NCBI GenBank assembly: GCA_027563935.2
Contig: CM050448.1
Coordinates: 122,252,493-122,316,492 of the forward strand
DNA length: 64,000 nucleotides
DNA from: Costus lasius
Lineage: Eukaryota; Streptophyta; Magnoliopsida; Zingiberales; Costaceae
Direction of reading: 5' to 3'
The notes under the pieces: model-generated
Told to the model about the DNA's origin: nothing
The model's input: the letters and a program-made list of their open reading frames with translations, nothing else
The model's database searches: none
Program-made: the position numbers and the translations under genes
Part shown: piece by piece, positions 47,173 to 58,959 of the stretch
How positions within the stretch are numbered: position 1 is the first letter of the stretch
Layout: each line of letters begins with the position of its first letter

Positions 47173-47991
47173 ATGGGGAATTGCCAAGCGGCTGAGGCGG
47201 CGACGGTGGTTATCCAACACCCCGGCGGCAAGGTGGAGAGGGCCTACTGGTCCTTATCCGTCAGCCACGTCATGGCTTCCAACCCTGGCCACTACGTCGC
47301 CGCCGTCATCCCCGCCACCGCTCCCCACCACAACGGAGTTTCCCACCGCGACGCCCCGGTGAAGCACCTTAAGCTGCTCCGCCCCGACGACACCCTCCAC
47401 ATCGGCCGCGTCTACCGCCTCGTCCGCTTCGAAGGTCACCGCTATGTGCTCTCCATCGACGGCTGTCTTACTAGTTTTGATGACTGATTATTGCTTCAAG
47501 TTGGTAACTTGCAGAGGTGTTGAGAGAGTTCAATTCGAAGAAGCCCGCCAAGTTGGGAAGCCTGCTTATTGAACTGAAGCAGAACAGTAGTATTGACAGC
47601 GTCGCAAGTGAGGGAAGCGGCGATGCTGCGTCCTCTGCCGCCAGTTCTTCTGAATGCCAGCCGTGGCTTGGTGGCGGTGCTGTGGAGGCCGAGTTGGAGA
47701 CTTCGCCGGCGACGGTACGTGGGTTAATTACTTCATTTGTTTATTAGTTACTTTCAAGTGAATTAGTGTATAGCTCTGCATCGACCGCTACTATCACGTA
47801 ATTGAGCAAAAGAAGAAGCGCTCCTGCGCTTGTTGATGTGATCATTGCGATTGATGTGTCAGGAACAGCAAGTGGCGGAAAGTGTGGAAACGGATGGAGC
47901 AACGGGGGGCAGCGTAAGACAAAAGGCACCCCGCCGTGGGCACTGGAGGCCAACCTTGCAGAGCATAGCAGAGATTGGAAGTAGTACCTAA
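47173..47991 (+). CDS. DUF4228 (PADRE-type) protein, three exons
   Basis: Exons 47173-47434, 47515-47714 and 47863-47991 (GT-AG, 591 nt) give 196 aa. The start MGNCQAAEAATVVIQHPGGK is diagnostic of the family and carries an N-myristoylation (Gly2) and likely palmitoylation (Cys4) signal, so membrane attachment is expected. The middle HLKLLRPDDTLHIGRVYRLV is the conserved DUF4228 core. Exon 2 (EEVLREFNSKKPAKLGSLL) and the C-terminal GHWRPTLQSIAEIGS block complete the family pattern. An upstream in-frame Met at 47140 would hide the MGNC motif and is rejected. DUF4228 genes are commonly stress-induced; the molecular function is unknown. Confidence 0.9.
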
Positions 47992-49008
47992 AGTGGATCA
48001 TAGATCCAATTCCAATCCTGTGCACATATGTAGACAGAACTTGCTAATGTTATGACGATGAACAGTAGTTTACAGCAGAGAATTACTGAATTAGAACAGA
48101 CCTATGAACTTTCGATTCGTTTCATTTGCATATTATTTCTCTGGTACATTGAATGATAGAAAGTAGAGTATAGGGTGGTGGAGGTGGAGGTGGAGATGTG
48201 GACATCACCAAACAACCATGGCTGGCGTTTATGGTTGTCCTCTTCTGGGAAGGGGATCGAGATGATTGAGTTGGAAGCTGGAAGGAAAAGATCACATGAT
48301 TTCGATAACCTGGCGCTATGATTTGATGGGCTGAGTTTGACTACTCCTGATGAAGAAGTTTTATTCTAGATACCTGCCGCCTGCCGGGATGTAATTGCTG
48401 AGGCCTACGGGATAAACTCCGTAGAGTTGGGAGGTCCAAGTCCCGAAGATTTATAGGGAGTTAAGACGCAGGAATAATGATGAAAGGGCTTTCGCCATGA
48501 CAGCAATTTGTGACCTGCGAGAGCAGGAGGTAGAGGAAGATCCAACGAGTTCCAAGTTCGAGGGCGTTTCTTTGATTCTTTCCTTTCAGCACAGTTTTTT
48601 TTCTTAATTTAGTGCTATTTTTATTTACTAATATAATTACTAATACGTACTAACTTATGTGTTATAAAGTAATTATTTATTGGCGATGATACGGTCCAAA
48701 TTGGGCCCAAGCAAACTGGCAAGTGATATAAAGCGATCGTTCTCGGGCCCAGACTGGACCAAACAGACCCAGTAGCCTCCAACGGGCTCTGCGTCATCGT
48801 GCCCACCGTAACCTCCTCCTTCCCTCGTCTACCGGTTTGCTTCGAAATTAACGGGCCAGATTGTTCCGTTGCAACAAATCACCCCATCTTTCACACTCCG
48901 TCCCGCTCAACAACAGTTCGTTTTTGCCTCCAACAATTCAAATCACCATAAAAGGGAACCCACTCCCTCTTCCTCTTCGAAACCAAGAAGGGTATTCTTT
49001 TCGGAACG
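47992..49008. other. Intergenic DNA, DUF4228 3' side to CYSTM promoter
   Basis: No gene seen. 48161-48400 has short purine-rich repeats (GGAGGTGGAGGTGGAG). The last 100 bases are probably the CYSTM leader. Confidence 0.5.
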
Positions 49009-50594
49009 ATGAGCTACTACAACCAGCAGGCCATCGTCGGCGTCCCTCCGCCTCAAGGTACCCTTCGATGCCTCGCGTGTTGGATCTGATTCGCGCACTT
49101 GATTTGGTGTTGTATTTGTCCTGTGATGGTAATGGAGAATTTCGTTTGGGGTTTTGGTTGTGGCGAATAGGTTATCCTCCGGAGGGGCACGCCAAGGACC
49201 CATACCCACCGACCGGGTATCCGCCGCTGGGATACCCGCCGCCCTATGTGCAGCCTCCGCCGCCGCCGCCGCAGCAGCAGAAGAGCAGTCGACCTTCCTT
49301 CGTCGAGGGATGGTAAGGAAACCCAATCCTCCGATCTGTTTCTCTTTATTTTTTTTTCATTACAAATCTGGCGCCCGCTGGGATTGGCAGCCTACCAGAT
49401 CTGCTATCACCGGCTGGGATCACACGCCCCGGTAACCATCCCGCCGGAGCACGATAGCGATGCCGTCATTATCGTGCTTCGCTTCAACCTGCGGCAGGTC
49501 GATAACGTGTGAAACATATTCATTACGTCTTTTCTGGTTATTTTTATCAATATAGCTTCTTACTATTACAAGATTTATAATAAAGATGTGTTTACCGTCA
49601 GAGAGAAAATAACCGTATTCAATACCAAATAAAATGAAAGGGAAGGAGAGTAGAATGGAGGGGCAGTTTTTCCCTGCTCTCGTTTAATTTAAAAATGATC
49701 AAACAAAAAAAAAAGAACTGTGTGCGTTTACAAAAGTTTATATACTTCTAATTTTTTTCAAATTTATAAATATACATTGATTCATTGGATAGTAAAATTA
49801 GTTTTTAAATATTATATAAGTTATTTTAAATTTATATAGGAAAATTAAGTTATTTCGCTTATCTCTCTAATTTTTTTTTGCCCCATTTCGAGTTAAAGAA
49901 AATGAAGGAAAAAAATTATCTTACCTTTTTTTTCTCACCTCCATTACAGCATTGCCTAGGGCACATATCTTATCATCTAATGCACACACTTATATTAAAT
50001 GACATTCAACAGCTGGCGCACATGTCCAACAAGAGATAATTCATCCTATTTAACACATCTTAGGCGGCCCTGTAAAATAGTATAATTGTAAAATTAGTAC
50101 ATCTAAGAAAATGTAGGAAAAAAATTATCTTACCTTTTTTTCTCATTTAATATTGACGATTTGAAGCAGTCATAAATGTCATGAAAATAGTATAATTGTA
50201 AAATTAGTACATCTAAGAAGGAACCACAGTAGTGCAGTTTCATGGGTCCTTGCAGCGGTATACGAAGCTGTAGTCCCCTGCTTAAATCTTAATTATTCCT
50301 TGGTAGCTAATCTGGTACCAGGTGAAGTAATTTTGTTCTCCGGTTTGAACAATTGATCCACGGGGTGCGGATCGTGTCGAACTATCTTTTTCATTTTGTT
50401 ATGATAACGGATCATGATTTAGGGAATTGGCCATGAAATGATGCTTTTGTACTCTGTTTCAATGAATAAAAAGCTGCATATTAGGTTCATATAAATTTCT
50501 AGGTTTCTATTGGGAAAGAAATCACATCTTTTCTGTCTACTTTTGCAGCTTGGCTGCTCTTTGCTGTTGCTGCCTTCTGGATGCTTGCTTCTGA
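49009..50594 (+). CDS. CYSTM (cysteine-rich transmembrane module) protein, three exons
   Basis: Exons 49009-49057, 49171-49312 and 50549-50594 (GT-AG, 237 nt) give 78 aa. MSYYNQQ and VGVPPPQ lead into a Pro/Gly/Tyr-rich stretch of YPPxGYPP repeats and a short Pro/Gln tract. SFVEGC then leads into the terminal Cys-rich hydrophobic CLAALCCCCLLDACF, the CYSTM tail-anchor module. CYSTM proteins are small, membrane-associated and stress-linked in plants. Exon 3 encodes almost the entire Cys-rich tail, so the splice site is decisive. The intron before it is 1.2 kb. Confidence 0.93.
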
Positions 50595-50949
50595 GGGGTG
50601 GTAAGCAGAGTAACTTATATTATCTGAATGAAGATGAGACCAGTAGCCTCTCTGTTGATTAAATTCCTGTACAGTTATATGTTGTAAAAATTGACTTTTC
50701 AGTTTTCACTCATAGAAAACTGGTGTATTATATGCTTTCTATTGAAATATGTTCTCTTTGATATTAAATTTTCCAATAAAGATAAATCTTCTAATTGTGT
50801 TTGATGTGCCAAAGTTTCTCTTGCTTTAGCTGATGGTTTAAACTATTAGCAACAAATTGTAATTGTCCACAGAATTAGGATAAAACAAACTATTGTCATT
50901 TGAATTCAAGTTTTAGATTGTTTACTAGGCATCATAGTGTTCCTCTGAA
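50595..50949. other. CYSTM 3' region
   Basis: 3' untranslated region and AT-rich spacer; nothing else seen. Confidence 0.5.
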
Positions 50950-51565
50950 TTGTAAGATTATTAGTGGTGACTGTGGTGGAGAAGAATAATCAACTAGGTT
51001 AATTTACAATGAAAGAAAGATACAAGGTTTAAATATAGTAAAAGATGGTCAACTAGTTAACATTTATTTTCTTTAATTCCAACACTTCTCCTCAAGTTGG
51101 ATTGACACAATGTCTTAGTAAACATATTAGCAAACCGATCTTTGAATTTTATATAAAATATACTAAATAACTTATATTATTTCCTTGATAGGGTGATAGT
51201 CAACTTCAATGTATTTTATTTTCTCATGAAAAATTAGATTGCTCATAATAAATATAGCTAATTGACTGTCATAGTATATGTTTATTGGCATTGAGCTTGA
51301 GCATATGAGTCTAGGAACTCCTGTCGCCGCATCATTTCACATGTGGTTTATGTCATTGCTCTATATTCAGCTTTCTAGTAGGACCAGACTACACTAGTCT
51401 TTTTTTTTTCTTTCTATATTACTAAGTTTCCTCCTAGATACGTAGAAAAGCCAAATATATATTTCCTTTCATCAACATTTCTAGTATAACAGCATATATA
51501 TAGGGTTCAATTTTAATGTCCATTATATTTGTACATAAGACTTTTATCGGAAGATCCTTTCATAT
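50950..51565 (-). pseudogene. Decayed copia remnant: RNase H region and 3' LTR start
   Basis: On the minus strand about 51490-51165 reads, with stops and frameshifts, the end of a copia polyprotein: DERKYIFGFSTYLGGNL, then KAEYRAM, then YYDSQLAIFIMSN, LIFHEKIKYIEVDYH. These correspond to the WAG..RRSTSGF, EAEYRA, DNQAA and FHERTKHIE..YH blocks of RNase H. A purine tract GAGGAGAAG followed by TGTTGGAATT at 51084 marks the start of the 3' LTR going left; its end is unclear (perhaps about 50970). The similarity stops where the large inverted-repeat element begins at about 51570. Confidence 0.75.
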
Positions 51566-51569
51566 ATTT

Positions 51570-51755
51570 GTGGGGTCATTTTCGCTACATTGAGAATGTA
51601 TTATGACCGTTTCAAATCCACCTTAAATTAATAAGGCTTTTTGTTTAAAGGGTTCTGACTTCCAATGAGCGCAAGCGCTCATTGTTAATTACCCCTAAAA
51701 TTAGGGAACCTTTGATTAAGAGATCTATAGTACGCAACGAGATAAGAACAATAAT
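51570..51755 (+). repeat. Left terminal inverted repeat
   Basis: Pairs with 63113-63271 in inverted orientation. The left copy has an extra GCAA inside the palindromic GAGCGCAAGCGCTC, where the right arm has GAGCGCTC. Confidence 0.85.
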
Positions 51756-52074
51756 CGGATGATGTCACTTATAAATTTCATTCATAAATTTGATTTGACA
51801 TGATACATATTTCGACATGATAAGAGAAAAGGGGTATTCGTCAAGATGGGCGATTTGTGTTCGTCGGACTTTGGCCTTGTAACGGCGTGTTGGGTAATAT
51901 CCGGCCCAGGCAGTACAATATTATATCGAGGAGCTACGCCCCGATGGTAAACATCGACGTACGCACCTCCCAAACGATATTCCATCGTAATACATTAAGG
52001 CGTGTTGGATATTAGGCCGGAAAGATCACCCGGCCTTGATGGCATGCTGGATGACTTGAAGTAGAGAAAGATTA

Positions 52075-52560
52075 TCCGGCTTTGCGACGTATTGGATAAT
52101 TGGGTTTGGGGTTTTATCGAGCCTTGCGGCGTATTGGATAATTTGGTTTCGGAATTTATCCGGCCTTGCGGCGTGATGGATAATTTGATTTTAAAATTTA
52201 TCCGGCCTCGCGGCGTAATGGATAATTTGATCTGGAAATTTAATCCGGCCTTGTGGCGTAATGGATAATTTAATTTTAAAATTTATCCAGCCTCACGGCG
52301 TGATGGATGATTTAATTTTAAAATTTATCCGGCCTCACGGCGTGATGGATAATTTAATTTTAAAATTTATCCGGCCTCACGGCGTGATGGATAATTTAAT
52401 TCGGAATTTATCTGGCCTTGCGGCGTGACGGATAATTTGATTTTAAAATTTATCCGGCCTCGCGGCGTGTTGGATAACTCAAATTTATCCGGCCTTGCGG
52501 CATGATGGATAATTTGATTTTAAAATTTATCCGGCCTCACGGCGTGTCGGATAATTTGAC
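52075..52560 (+). repeat. Left subterminal array, about 12 units of ~40 bp
   Basis: Units follow the pattern AATTTATCCGGCCTCGCGGC then GTGATGGATAATTTGATTTT with small changes. I count about twelve GGCGTnnTGG cores. The array is inverted relative to 62409-62825. Confidence 0.9.
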
Positions 52561-52569
52561 TTAGTAATT

Positions 52570-54110
52570 TTGTTGTTGACGCAGCGTTATACCGAGGAAC
52601 CCCGACCCGATGATGGATACTGGCGCTCGCCTCTTCCAAATAGCGCTATGTCACGGCGCGTCAGGATTTCTATGCATCTTGATTCCTCTTGAACTTGACA
52701 TCTGGACACGATTCTAGTCAAGTCTGAGTCATTTTGAACAGATAGTTAAGCCGAAGGTAGTTTTGTCGCCGCTTTTCGTTTATCCCTTTTCTATTCTATT
52801 TTTTATCGTATAATCCTCCCTTCTCCTGTTTTTCATGGAGGGATAAAATCATTCTTCTCTGTGCGACCCAGTACTTCCTGGGAGAGTAAAGTCGTCTTTC
52901 CTCGGGGTGAAACTCTGCGACGCCTGCTATCAGAACACGAACCCTACCGCCTCATCGGGGTCCCGTGGGAGGCGGAGGCCGAGGTCCCGCCCTCTGGTCG
53001 GGAACGTCACACCAAACGAGCGTTTGGCTCAATGGAGGGGATGACGCCGAGATCTTGTCGGAAGGAGATTATGGGAGCTTCGGAGTTCCTAGCGGCAAGA
53101 TCCATACGCCGGGCTTCCTGTTCATCGCTACGAAGTTCGGACATCGGAGTCAATCGGAGAAAGGACACCGCCAACTGGCCAAAGAGCGGATGCTAAAAAG
53201 CTGTGCTGGGGGTTTGACCAACTGGGATTGGTGCCAACATTATAGCGATTTTGCCGTTTACACTTCTTGACCGAATGGAGTCTCTGGCGAATGGGCTTTC
53301 CTCGTTACCAGTGCGATGAAGATCATTTGGGGTAATTCTCTTATGTGCTTCCTTTTTTGCATTCTCTAACACGTTTCTGGTTTTATATTACTCACGGGAG
53401 TTGTTTTCGCCGATCGACCTTGGCTTTGATCATCTGAGATATAGTAGCCCTCCTTGGAGTTGGGGAGAGTATCGAACAGGGGAGAACGAGCAGGTTTCTC
53501 TCGTTTTTTTTTTGTGAGCTTTCCCTTGAACTTCTTCACACAACGATTTTTGGAATCGGAAGGGGAAAAATGGATCAAACCATCATCGGCTCACTTTCTA
53601 GGTTCTCGTCCTTTTCTATCGATTTTTGATTTTTGTTTTGAAATCCTTCCTTTCGTCAAACTCCTTTTCCATTTACATCGTAGGCATTTCAGCATCAAGA
53701 GGGGTGATCGGAAAGAGCTAAACTCTACCAGTCGCGCCCAGTTCCTCTTTGAAGGAGGATTTCCATATCAGGTCGGGTTTCGGAGGGGACGCGCGGGAAT
53801 GGCGACTGAAGTCCGATTCCTGGTACTGCACCGAGTAACATTTCTTAGATCTCTCGCCTCTTTCACTCTTCTCTTCTTTCCCCCTCTTTTACTCGGACAA
53901 AGATCGTTTTATGCTTCTCCCCTTTTTACGAGTTCTTTCAACGCCGGTTGATTTTGGCCTCATTGTCTTTCTTTTATTCACGCGAGTTCGCCGTTTTTGC
54001 TTTCTTCTTTTTATAGGTCCTCTCCCTCCCTTTTATGAACTCTCTTTTAGCTCATACTTCTGGCGCTGCACCATTAGTCTTTGCGCATGGCATAAGGACG
54101 GCGTGTTGCG
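52570..54110. other. Left arm interior, no gene assigned
   Basis: 52861-53270 is GC-richer with open frames in two registers but no family resemblance. 53450-54110 is T/C-rich low-complexity sequence. It may be captured host DNA that I cannot identify. Confidence 0.4.
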
Positions 54111-54120
54111 TATATGTGCT

Positions 54121-54632
54121 CAACGTGACACCAGGATGCATGAAGCCTAAGAGTTTGTAGAACCTTTCTTGTATCATCGTTCCCTTTCCTTATGAATCTT
54201 TCTACATTTTTTGTTTTGTTTTTTTTTTGTAACCTTGAGGCTGATTCTCTCAAACGCCCCTTTTCCCTTCTCTTCTCTCCCTTTTTTTTTTTTTAAAAAA
54301 AAAAAAAGCATATTTTCCTCTGCTTCGATCAAATGCCTTCTTGCTATCATATTTTCCTTCAACCCCTCATGCCCTCTGTTTTTTTGCTCAAGCTTTTTGA
54401 AATCGAGTCTTCAGTCCGCCCTCACCACTAACCCTCAAGCATAGCACCCAGATGCTTAATGCATCCATGAGGTCCTAGGAAGGAAAGAGCGAGTGCAGTA
54501 CAAAGCGTGTGTGCAGCCATTGTGAGCCAGGTTGCTTAGTGCAACCATGAAGCCTAAGAATGAGAAGAAGGCGTAGTGTGTGTGTATGCAGCCATTGTGA
54601 GCCAGGTTGCTTAGTGCAACCATGAAGCCTAC
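54121..54632 (+). repeat. Inner repeat family, left side (about four copies)
   Basis: Copies of CCAGGTTGCTTAGTGCAACC followed by ATGAAGCCTAAG occur at about 54515-54560 and 54590-54632 (these two almost identical). Shorter relatives lie at 54125-54151 and 54448-54480. They are similar to the reverse complement of 60188-60360. Confidence 0.75.
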
Positions 54633-55009
54633 AAAGTAAAAAAGTAAAACAGACTTTCCCTCATTACCTCCCTCTTACAGCTTATATGCCCTTCCCTCCC
54701 TTTTGTGTTTTTTTTGCTTCGCCGATCCCCTTTTACGAACTCTTCTCCTCCCCTTTTATAAGCCGCTGGCTCCCCCCTTCTTCCTTCTTACTTTTTCATT
54801 TTTCATTTCGTTTTTTTTTGGCGGGCTTTTTGCTCTTTCTTTTTTTTTTTTTTTTTTTTTTCTTGTCTGCTCTGAACACCCTTTGCAGACTTCTCTTTTG
54901 TCTTTTCTCCCCTATTGGCCACTGCCAATGCTCCTTTCATTCTCCCCTTTTGGACAGCGACTGTAATATCTGAATGCTTTTGCCATCTTTGAGTGAGGAA
55001 TAGGTTTAT

Positions 55010-55200
55010 TACTCATCGTCACCATCTTTTCAAACTCTTCCTCATTCTGTACAGCCTCACCAATGAACCACGAAGCTGTATGCGGAACAATTTTGCTTCT
55101 AACTGCGGACTTAAACCCGTAATCCATTTCTGTTTGGTCTTGGCAACTGCTCAGCAGCCTCCTCATCAATACTTGTATCGTCATCAGGTACCTCACTAAA
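55010..55200 (-). pseudogene. Nucleosome assembly protein 1 (NAP1) gene fragment
   Basis: Minus strand. 55193-55145 reads VPDDDTSIDEEAAEQL; then, in a second frame, DYGFKSAVRSKIVPHTASWF and IGEAVQNEEEFE (about 55120-55020). Plant NAP1 proteins have this order: VPDDDEDIDE..AE.L, then D..I...IR.KIIPHAVSWFTGEA, then an acidic tail. One frameshift lies between the two parts, and the N-terminal domain is missing. It is a captured, non-coding scrap of a histone chaperone gene. The family identification is from memory of the motif. Confidence 0.75.
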
Positions 55201-55392
55201 CGGGTTTGCATGTAGGCCTTATTCCACAAGCTTGCAGCTTTGATTTGTTTTCCTTGGTGGTATTTCATACTGGACAGCAGTAGTTAAGACATGTCCCCAA
55301 CATCTCTCCCCAGGAAGCACGTCCTTGAAGAAGCTTGACCACGGAAATTAAACAATTTCTTTTGACCAACATTCGGTCCATTATATACCACT

Positions 55393-55854
55393 TTAGAGAT
55401 CATCCAGAACAGATCCATTGGAAAAGAAAATCTGCTGCAGTTTCATAGAAGCATTTGCTTCAGCACTTTCTACTCCAATTTTCTCCAAGCAGCGAACCAG
55501 AGCCTCGTATGTAATATGATCTGGGACAAAACCATTTCTTTTCATCATGATCAGTAAACGGCTTACTTTGCTAATATTCCCTTCTTTGCAGAAACCACAT
55601 ATAAGAGTATTGTACGAGACCAAGTCAGGCTCCAATCCAGCATCTAACATCTTCTGAAATAGAGTTCTTGCATCTTGCATTTGTTGCCGCTTGCAGAAAC
55701 AATTGAGAAGAGCGCTGGAAGTAACAACATCAGGTTTAATTCCATTGTTACTCATGCTATACCATATCAGAAATGCTTCTTCCATATTGCCATCCGGGTG
55801 AAATAAATGGCTTAACAATATTGTAGAATTTTTATGATGGCATCCAAATGACAA
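55393..55854 (-). pseudogene. Pentatricopeptide repeat (PPR) gene fragment
   Basis: A 153-codon open frame with about three PPR units: NNGIKPDVVTSSALLNCFCK; AGLEPDLVSYNTLICGFCKE; RNGFVPDHITYEALVRCLEK. These are the 35-residue PPR pattern (VxYNTLI.GxCK....DA..LF..M...G..PD). There is no organelle-targeting sequence and only a tail of what is normally a 400-800-residue protein. The frame ends with KLQQIFFSNGSVLDDL, plausible as a native PPR C-terminus. Its first residues do not look like PPR and may be junction sequence. Probably captured by the surrounding element. Confidence 0.8.
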
Positions 55855-56757
55855 GGGTTTTTGCGTGAATTGGCAACATAAGATAAATCAAATCTTATGA
55901 TTGTGAGCCATATTAACTTTCCTACCAAACATCTGGATCTTGTACATCCATCCACATAAAGAGCTTATGCATTAATGCTATGCTTTTTACTTAGAACCAT
56001 TGGTGTATCAGTGGATTCACAATTCATGTTTCTTTTAATAAATCTAAGACATATTTTCATTGTGATAATAAGATGCTGTCATCCTTTTTATGTTATTTTA
56101 ATTTTCAAAAAATTCTTTGGTTTTCAAATGAAGTGCAGCTTCCATAGATATATCCAAATAAGGGCAATTATGAGACTTAAAGTCATAAAATGGAGTGATT
56201 TCATAAGTAAAATGACATGCAAAACTCTATATAAATCTGTGTCAACACCCATACATGACTTGTGCCCTGTTCAAAAAAGGGGGAAAAGAGTTAATTGTCA
56301 AGCTAATAAGAAAAAAGAAGAAGAAAGAAAAAAAAAGGAGAAGAATGTTACCTTGTTTGGATCGATTGAAGCCACTCTCGAATTTAGAGCCTTTAATCGC
56401 TTTGAAGGTAAAGACTGCGAGAGGTCAAATTCAAAACTAGATGTATCGGCAATGTCATAACTGAATGTATCCGCAATGTCATAGATGAGAATTTAGAGCC
56501 TTTAATTGGTTGATTACCCTCTTAAGAAATTTTCATAGATGAGAATTCTCAGTGAAAGTGTATGTATCCACAATGTCATAACTGAAGAACACCTTTAAAT
56601 GCATCGAATGCCATCTTAAATATTAATAACCGTACTTTAGGGTTCGACTACGAGCTGGGATGGTATATGACGAATGAGTCCCTCGTCTGAGTAACATGCG
56701 TCAACAAGTAGCAATCGTCACGAGATCACCAAATAACTTTTCAAAATCAAGAACACT

Positions 56758-57981
56758 TTAGGGGATAATTTGATCAAAACCAAACTGACGAGCACATTTG
56801 TGTGGATTATATACTTTCAAAGATGCAAAATTTTCGCTTCTAAAGGGTAACCAGCTAACACGGATGCTCACAATGAACTCAAATGCAATCCAGTCATCCT
56901 CTATCAAAACGTTAGTGGGACTATCCTGGCAGTCAACTTGCTCACTTAGACATCGCACTCTGTTAGGGATTATGACTCGTTGATGCCCGAAAACCTCATA
57001 CTTATGAAAGAGCAGGCGCGCCTCAAAATCCTTAAAGCGAACCGAAAGGGCCCTAGCTATACACACCATGGAAGATAGCTCACGCTTCATAACTTCAGAG
57101 ATAACAGTATTGTATAATCCTTGAAATTGCAAATTAAACGACCCGAACAAGTAGTGGAGCGGAATCAATGTATCTCTTGAACCCAGAAAATCAGCGATGT
57201 AAGCCTCTCTCAAAGATCAAAATAAATTGGACAATGCCGCCGGGGCTAAGGAAAGATGGACACCCCGTGCCAATCTATTGGCTATAACGAAAATCTCTGA
57301 CCTGATCCGATTGGGATATTTGTAGGGGATGGCGAAGTAGCATAACCAGCAGACCAAAAACGCAGTGAGGAATGTGTCTCGATCTATCTCCCACGATGTA
57401 ATGGAAGGTCGGGAGAGTGCATCGTAATCCTGCACTAGAATATTCTCAGAACCAATACTAAAGAGATCACAAGGTGAAGAAAAGCCAGTCTCATATGAGA
57501 TAGCTAAATCAACAAAGTGTAAGATCAAATGGGTGATAGAAACCATCCCAGAATGTCGGCAAAACAACTCATAAAAGTGGTGAAACACAGTTTTCAGAGA
57601 GGAAGAATACCGAAATTCACCATATGCGGTCTCACCGTAAAGTATTTTTTCATCTGGCACATGTTCATCATATTGAGCACCTAATACAGGGAGCCCACAG
57701 ACATTCCGCATGTCCCAAAGGCTAGGGAAGGTTTCCTCATCAAAGAAATAACACATGTTCGCAATTGGGTTCCAGTGCCCCGAGATACTCTTCAATAAGT
57801 TATCATCATGTTCATTATTGAACAATGACAATATAATGGCTTTGTTTATCCCCGTCTCGTTAAGAACTTTCCTTTCGCTGCATAGAATGTACCGCGTCCA
57901 TTCTATATAGCCAGGGTAATGCCTAACACTGCCACGGATATTAAACCGTGAGGCCCACTTAGGCACGTGATTAGAAGCCAT
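56758..57981 (-). pseudogene. Plant mobile domain (PMD, aminotransferase-like) protein, one in-frame stop
   Basis: From 57981 the frame runs 254 codons to TGA at 57217-57219, then continues in the same frame for 151 more codons to 56758. The first part has PMD features: PKWASRF start, FNNEHDDNLLKSISGHWNP, FFDEETFPSLWDM, LPVLG and TFLTAFLVCWLCYFA. The second part has ADFLGS and ends KVYNPHKCARQFGFDQIIP, the typical PMD C-terminal block. PMD proteins occur both in plant transposons and in host genes of the MAIN/MAIL group that act in gene silencing. Here the location within an inverted-repeat element and the stop suggest a transposon-borne, probably dead copy, although the single stop is recent-looking. 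Confidence 0.75.
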
Positions 57982-58038
57982 CTCTAAACCTAGAAAAAAG
58001 GTTGATTTTTGACGGGATGTCCTAGTAACCGGCTCAAG

Positions 58039-58356
58039 TCACAAACATAGATCTAAGCCTTGATTAAGGATATGAGATTTATAATTCCTCATCCCGGTAA
58101 TACTGTGCTCCAAGGGTGTCCAATTCTTACTTTCAAAAGGTAGAGTGGGCTTATGGTCCGTAGGCAATAAAGGGATAGGCAAATGTCGAGGTATTTTATT
58201 ATGGAATGTATCCCTTCCCTCCATTATGTCACACCACTCGTGCCATATTCCCCGAAAATAACTAGGGGAATCATACTTCCTGATATACCGCAGAATTGCT
58301 TCATCGTTGGGCTCATCCAACGGCATGGAAGCACGACGAGACCACAAGAAAGCCAT
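58039..58356 (-). CDS. Hypothetical 105-aa ORF upstream of the PMD gene
   Basis: Reads MAFLWSRRASMPLDEPNDEA, then SYFRGIWHEWCDIMEGRD and ITGMRNYKSH. Composition looks protein-like (Trp- and charge-rich) and it lies 57 bp upstream of the PMD frame on the same strand, so it may be a 5' exon or an independent captured piece. I do not recognise the family. Confidence 0.35.
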   Translation of the reverse strand: MAFLWSRRASMPLDEPNDEAILRYIRKYDSPSYFRGIWHEWCDIMEGRDTFHNKIPRHLPIPLLPTDHKPTLPFESKNWTPLEHSITGMRNYKSHILNQGLDLCL

Positions 58357-58959
58357 ACACTATGAAATAAAAGAGCAACTAGAATAAGAGGATGAGGTGT
58401 AAAGAACAGAAATATCGAGTAGATCACCTCGCTAAAAGAATCTTAGGCCTATTGTTGAGATTAAAGTTTACCCCTGGTACCCCATTAAATGAGAAAACAC
58501 AGGAGTATACTCTCCATTGAATTTGTACTCGCCATTGGCTCATACAAAATCCATTGGGGGGCATTTGTTGAGCTATGAAATTTCATAACAAAGTTTATCA
58601 GATTTGTCCAGCTTTTAATTTCCAAATTCAGAAACGATTGTTCAGTAAAAGATCAAAGCAAGAGTACGAGAGTATTAACTACAATGAACAGAAATATCAG
58701 AAACAGTGAAGGTGATTGCCCAATTAACTATAATGAACAAAAATAACAGAAATAGTAAAGGTGATTGTCCAATTAACCCAAAATTGGTGTAGGGTCACAA
58801 ATCAGAAGCCAACGATATTTAGTAAATCTCAGCGCAATGTTTAGAGTTGAATGACAATGTAAACTTGTTAAGCTATGAAACTTCACGGCGTAGGGTAGTC
58901 AGAGCTAATTTCGACTACAGATAAAATAGGTGCAATAAAAAGAAACTAACTAGAAAGGA

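Noticed and set aside
52861..53270. Two overlapping plus-strand frames of about 100-111 codons
   Set aside because: Some protein-like composition but no recognisable family; may be captured DNA. Left unassigned.
54686..54973. Phe/Leu-rich frame resembling membrane segments
   Set aside because: Translation of a poly-T and CT-rich tract.
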